NCBI GenBank assembly: GCA_000827495.1
Contig: KN817541.1
Coordinates: 153,805 to 217,804, forward strand
Length of the DNA stretch: 64,000 bases
Reading direction: 5' to 3'
DNA from: Hypholoma sublateritium FD-334 SS-4
Taxonomy: Eukaryota; Basidiomycota; Agaricomycetes; Agaricales; Strophariaceae
Position numbers and translations under genes: made by a program. Positions 60,529 through 64,000 of the stretch are shown one piece after another. The number at the start of each line of letters is the position of its first letter. Positions within the stretch are counted from its first letter, which is position 1. Under the pieces are notes generated by a model. The model was not told the DNA's origin, searched no databases, and saw only the letters and a program-made list of their open reading frames with translations.

Positions 60529-62217
60529 CTAATCGCGATCGAAGTTCTTCCATGCGTGCTTTTCGTATTCCACAATGCGGCGTCTCCGTTTAGTGGGACT
60601 GCAAAATCAAAAGAAATGAGCAAAAATATCAACGAAATGAACCAGGGACGTACATGACAGGAACTCTAGGCTCAATGAGCGCTCGCTGCTGGAGACTTTG
60701 GAACCGATCGCGGAAGAGATTGCCTTCAGGCTATGAAACAGATATCAGCATCGGCAGGACAACTTTGAAGGAAAATACACACCTTCAATCCTCTCAAATT
60801 CTCGCTTAGATCCTCGCCGATCTGCACGATAACATTGCCCTCGGGTACCTTGTGCTTCCCGAGCTTCTGCCCCGCAAGACCGTGGTTTTTCAGCTTGTCC
60901 GCCAACGCGTCAACGCGCTCCTGGCGCGCCAGCTCCTGCGCCGACGTTACTCGTGAATTCGACTTCCGCATGGCCTTCGCATCGTTGATCGACGCCAACA
61001 GCCTTTTCCGGTCTGCCTTCGCCGCCAGAGCCCTTTTCTGTGAAGGCTGTCAATATTTTCCCCTCAGCTTCACGAAACGCACAAACCTCTTTCAGCACCC
61101 GCGCAGCTTTATTTTTCTGCGACGTGGTCCTGCGCTCGGGCAGCTTTTTCGACGCCGTCCCAGCCGCCGCCGCCTCGTCGTCGCTCTCTTCGGGCCCGTC
61201 GACGTCGTCGCCGAGCTCCTGCACGGCCATGCCCGGCGCCACAGAGATATCGTACACGGCCTCCTCGACTTTGGCTAACTCCATCTTCTGCTTCGTCAGC
61301 GCGAGCCTCGCGGCCTGCTCAAGATGCCTCTGCTCGATGGCCGCAGCGTGCTCCAGCAGCGCCTGGTGCGCATCGGCAGGGGGGTTGTACGATGTGCCCT
61401 GGTGAGGTTCGGTGATCGCTGGCACGGAGATGAGGTCGCGGGTCCTCGTTGTGACCGGCGCCTACAAAAGGTCAGCTGGTCGTCTACGCATGGCCGGTGA
61501 GGGACCGCACCTTCGCCTTCTTTTTCTGCACGGTCTCAAGCCCGTCCTTCACCTCCTCCGGCGCAGGCTCGGGCGCCCAGGCGTCGTACGAGCCGCTCTC
61601 CTTCACGGCCGCGCTGAGCTCGACGACCCCGCTGCCCGCAGCGCACTCGGCCGGGTCCATGATGCTGTTGAAAGGGCCCTTCCGCGGGCGCTTCGCGATG
61701 CGCAGCATGCGTTCCTTGTCCTCGCGGCTGACGAGAGCCTTGCGCTTCCCCGCGGCCGCGGTGACCCGCGAGAACACCGCAGGCACCGCCGAGCGCTGCG
61801 CGAGGATCTTCGTCGCCGTCAGCTGTGAAACCGAGAAGCGCGTGCGCGCACGAACTGCATAGGCGGGTCAGTAATCAGTAACGATATGGAGTGCGGGGGG
61901 ACGCACTCTGGGCGTCGCCGGTGGTGTCGATCTGGAAGAGCTGCCCGTCCTGCATCGCCTGGAGCGTCGTTCTATGTGCAGCGCATCAGCGCCCTGAGCC
62001 GGGATGGGGGGATATATGCGCACCCGGTGACCCGCTCCTCAGCGCGCTGGCCCTCCAAGACCTCCTCGACGTCGTCGATGTTCACATTTTTGCGCCACGC
62101 CTTCTTGCCCTTGCGGGTCGTCTGCGAGCGCTGCGACGGGGCGCCGATGGCGGAGCGCGAGGGCTTCTTGCCCGTCGCTTTGGCGGTCGGGGCACTGGCG
62201 GTTTTTGTGGAGGCCAT
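60529..62217 (-). CDS. NOP53: Ribosome biogenesis protein NOP53 (about 459 aa)
   Basis: Seven exons: 62217-62024, 61971-61907, 61854-61511, 61461-61087, 61037-60783, 60730-60654 and 60598-60529. The start matches the family: PSRSAIGAPSQRSQTTRKGKKAWRKN split by ordinary residues, then IDDVEEVLE. Next come LFQIDTTGDA and KILAQRSAVPAV, an acidic linker (ELGDDVDGPEESDDE), basic helices (ALAAKADRKRLLASINDAK) and the diagnostic C-terminus NLFRDRFQSLQQRALIEPRV with RRRRIVEYEKHAWKNF. Nop53 (human GLTSCR2/PICT-1, 478 residues) works in the nucleolus on pre-60S particles, recruiting the exosome helicase Mtr4 for 5.8S/ITS2 processing. The AIM-like Mtr4-binding segment would be in the N-terminal third. 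A 134-bp gap separates it from a divergent tRNA gene. Confidence 0.92.
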
Positions 62218-62350
62218 CGGTGGACGTCAAATTTCTGAAATAGTCGCCGATGGCGCAGTGCAGAAGAAGAGAGACGGGTCGCCAAATAGCGACAAGCAGC
62301 GCCGGGTGGGCCGGCCCAGGAGGCCCGCGTCGAAAAGGCTCCTGCAGTAC

Positions 62351-62439
62351 GGGCACTTGGCACAGGGGTAGCGCGCTTGCTTTGCATGTCTCTTGATTCT
62401 GCTTGCACGAGGTCGTGGGTTCAAATCCCACAGTGTCCA
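62351..62439 (+). tRNA. tRNA-Ala (anticodon UGC) with an intron
   Basis: The cloverleaf folds by eye. The acceptor stem is GGGCACT with AGTGTCC (all seven pair, one G-U), with discriminator A at 62439. The D-arm is around GGCACAGGGGTAGCGC. The anticodon loop is TTTGCA with TGC at 62383-62385, and the T-arm is GTGGG-TTCAAAT-CCCAC. An intron of about 17 nt (62387-62403) sits one base 3' of the anticodon, the canonical eukaryotic position. The anticodon stem CTTGC/GCACG has one T-C mismatch at its second pair, so the gene may be slightly degenerate. Confidence 0.85.
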
Positions 62440-62455
62440 GTCATTTGAGGTTCAG

Positions 62456-62462
62456 TTTTTTT
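62456..62462 (+). terminator. RNA polymerase III terminator
   Basis: A run of seven T residues 16 bp after the tRNA end. Confidence 0.8.
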
Positions 62463-63138
62463 CGCCGACCAAGTCAATACTTCCAAGGCGCATCGATCAT
62501 CCCTTGAACTTTTCACTTTCATCTTCCATTTTTTTGAAAGTTGAGTGTGAACTTTGAAGGTACCGAAAAGTAGCCGCCGCTGGTGGAATGACCTTGTAAT
62601 TTTGATGAAACTCTGGAGCTGCTCTTCAACTTGTCGTTTGTGGTGTTTATAATAAAAATCCTATCCTATCAGTTGGAAAAAATCATCCCACAACTGTTCA
62701 CCTGTTTCTTTACTAGATATGGCGTCCTAGATCGAGACTTGACCAAGGTTGGAATTGCCGCCTAGCTCGCTGCGGTGTTAACCTTCGAGCTGCAATGCGG
62801 TCTATTTTTAGTATTTGCCCATATTTCTTGAGCATTCCCCTCAGCTCCCTTCGCTGATAGCATACATGGGCGCCTATCTATATTTCCTCGTAGTACCGTC
62901 GTCTGCACCTCCAGAAACATATTTGTTGCGTGTCTGCGATCTAAGCGCGGCCGCAATCGAGTTGTGGGAAAATCCATCGGCTTATAGCACGGGAAAAATG
63001 GAATTGTGACCATCCATTCATCCTGTCTTGTCTGTTCCGCGCGAGCATACAAGCTCGCCCAATCCCCGTCGCATGCAACGGCGCTCCGCTAGAGGACAGG
63101 CACACATATCTCTGTCCGCCCAGAACCTCTCCCCCGAC
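62463..63138. other. Intergenic
   Basis: No gene is seen. An imperfect inverted repeat of ACTTT/AAAGT words lies around 62500-62560. This is the promoter region of the CAP64-like gene. Confidence 0.45.
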
Positions 63139-63804
63139 ATGGCCTCCGACCTGGAAAAGCCGTCGCGCCTCAGCCAGCGCAGCCTCGGCGTCACCAACCG
63201 CATCTGGGTCCTGCTCGGCCTCCTCGTCTTCATCCTCACCTGCACGCACTTCGTCTGGCCCACCATCGGCACCGCGTCCGCCGTGCGCAACTACTCCAAC
63301 GCCGACGTCAAGGCGAAGAACTACTTCAACGCGACCGAGGTCGGCCCCAACCCGTTCGCCTTCTGCCCGATCTACGGCCCTGGCGACGAGCTCGGCAGCA
63401 GGTACGGCGCGCTGACGCTCTCGAAGAGCCGGCTGCACCTCGGGAGCGGCGCGCGCGTGCAGCGGGTGCTCAACCAGGCGCTGGCGGGGCAGCCCGTTAC
63501 TATCAGTGTCCTCGGCGGGTCCAGTGCGTCTTTCGCTGCTTTCTGCCTCTCTCTCTGCGTCGCTGACGACGATTCCCCATGCAGTCTCGGCGTGCCACGG
63601 CGCAGGCGACGACCCCATCTCGCCCAAGTGCTACCCGTCCAAGTTCTTCCAGTGGTGGAACTCGGTCTTCCCACACCCCGCATCCGAGCTCACGAACGGC
63701 GCCATGCGCCGCACGAACGCGGGCTACTTTGGATTCTGCAACTCGCACCACCTTCCGGACGTCACCGACCTGGTCATCATTGAGTTGGACACTGAGGATC
63801 CTCC
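63139..63804 (+). CDS. CAP64-like SGNH-hydrolase-fold protein, 5' part
   Basis: Two exons are clear: 63139-63523 and 63585-63804. A third donor (GTGAGT at 63805) follows, but no matching acceptor and exon could be identified before the window ends, so the gene is incomplete here. The N-terminus (MASDLEKPSRLSQRSLGVTN) is cytosolic, followed by a single membrane anchor (WVLLGLLVFILTCTHFVW), giving a type II Golgi-style topology. The lumenal part has YGPGDELGSRYG and VTISVLGGSISACHG, the nucleophile block of SGNH/GDSL esterases. CYPSKFFQWWNSVFPHP, MRRTNAGYFGFCNSHHLPD and LVIIELDTED follow. Relatives include the Cryptococcus CAP64/CAS-type family linked to capsule or glycan modification. An upstream Met at 63073 in the same frame is possible but less likely. 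Confidence 0.8.
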
Positions 63805-64000
63805 GTGAGTCGCTCATTCGCTTTTTCTGGTTTACATTTCTGTCTGTACCAGCCTTTCACTCCCCTTCATATCCTTTCGATTGACCGCCGTTGGACTGTC
63901 CACTTTTTTTGTTTTGGGGAAAATACTTTCTTTTCGTCCTCATGATCATGTTTCCTGCAATACCACCTCTGTCGATGGCGCGAGCTGCTTCTTGTTTCCT
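63805..64000. other. Putative intron or unresolved 3' continuation
   Basis: No coding segment continuing the CAP64-like gene is recognised. The T-rich sequence could be a longer intron running past the window edge. Confidence 0.35.

Noticed and set aside
1..64000. CRISPR arrays, operons, prokaryotic promoters, rRNA genes
   Set aside because: None are present. The window is eukaryotic and intron-rich, and no spaced repeat array was seen.

Overview
The window reads as nuclear DNA of an agaricomycete-type basidiomycete fungus. The evidence is gene content plus architecture: genes cut by many short (about 40-75 nt) GT-AG introns, fungal housekeeping genes (NIMA-type kinase, PEX3, prephenate dehydrogenase, COP9 subunit 1, NOP53, a PHO84-type transporter) and basidiomycete-expanded families (F-box proteins, P450s, seven-helix DUF6534-type membrane proteins, a CAP64-like SGNH protein). 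Exon models were built by hand from splice sites, frame and remembered family sequences; no search was run. Species cannot be named.

Layout. 1-12 kb is gene-poor: a frameshifted F-box gene (2.0-3.6 kb), a roughly 0.8 kb block duplicated at 3.8 and 5.5 kb, and a small secreted protein gene (8.2-8.7 kb). 12-24 kb holds an F-box gene, a decayed SEC61-alpha fragment, a C2H2 zinc-finger gene, a large NIMA-family kinase and a second F-box gene. 24-30 kb carries a secreted glucose/sorbosone-dehydrogenase-like gene and a phosphate:H+ symporter. 30-44 kb is a P450 locus: one broken and one intact gene on the minus strand, then PEX3 and TYR1, then two tandem intact P450 genes on the plus strand. 44-51 kb has a tandem pair of DUF6534-type genes in sparse sequence. 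51-56 kb is GC-rich in its first part, without confident genes, and includes a decayed copy of part of CSN1 and a small inverted-repeat element. 56-64 kb holds an uncharacterised gene, CSN1, NOP53, an intron-containing tRNA-Ala(UGC) and the 5' part of a CAP64-like gene that is not closed inside the window.

How the genes relate. This is not one pathway. The housekeeping genes have unrelated duties: cell cycle, peroxisome membrane, tyrosine synthesis, cullin deneddylation, 60S ribosome assembly, phosphate uptake. The P450s and DUF6534-type genes form locally duplicated accessory families placed between them. The main unusual signals are conserved micro-exons, an apparent excess of GC-AG introns in the duplicated genes, and three recognisable relics (SEC61, CSN1, P450). 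I found no convincing new multi-gene system.
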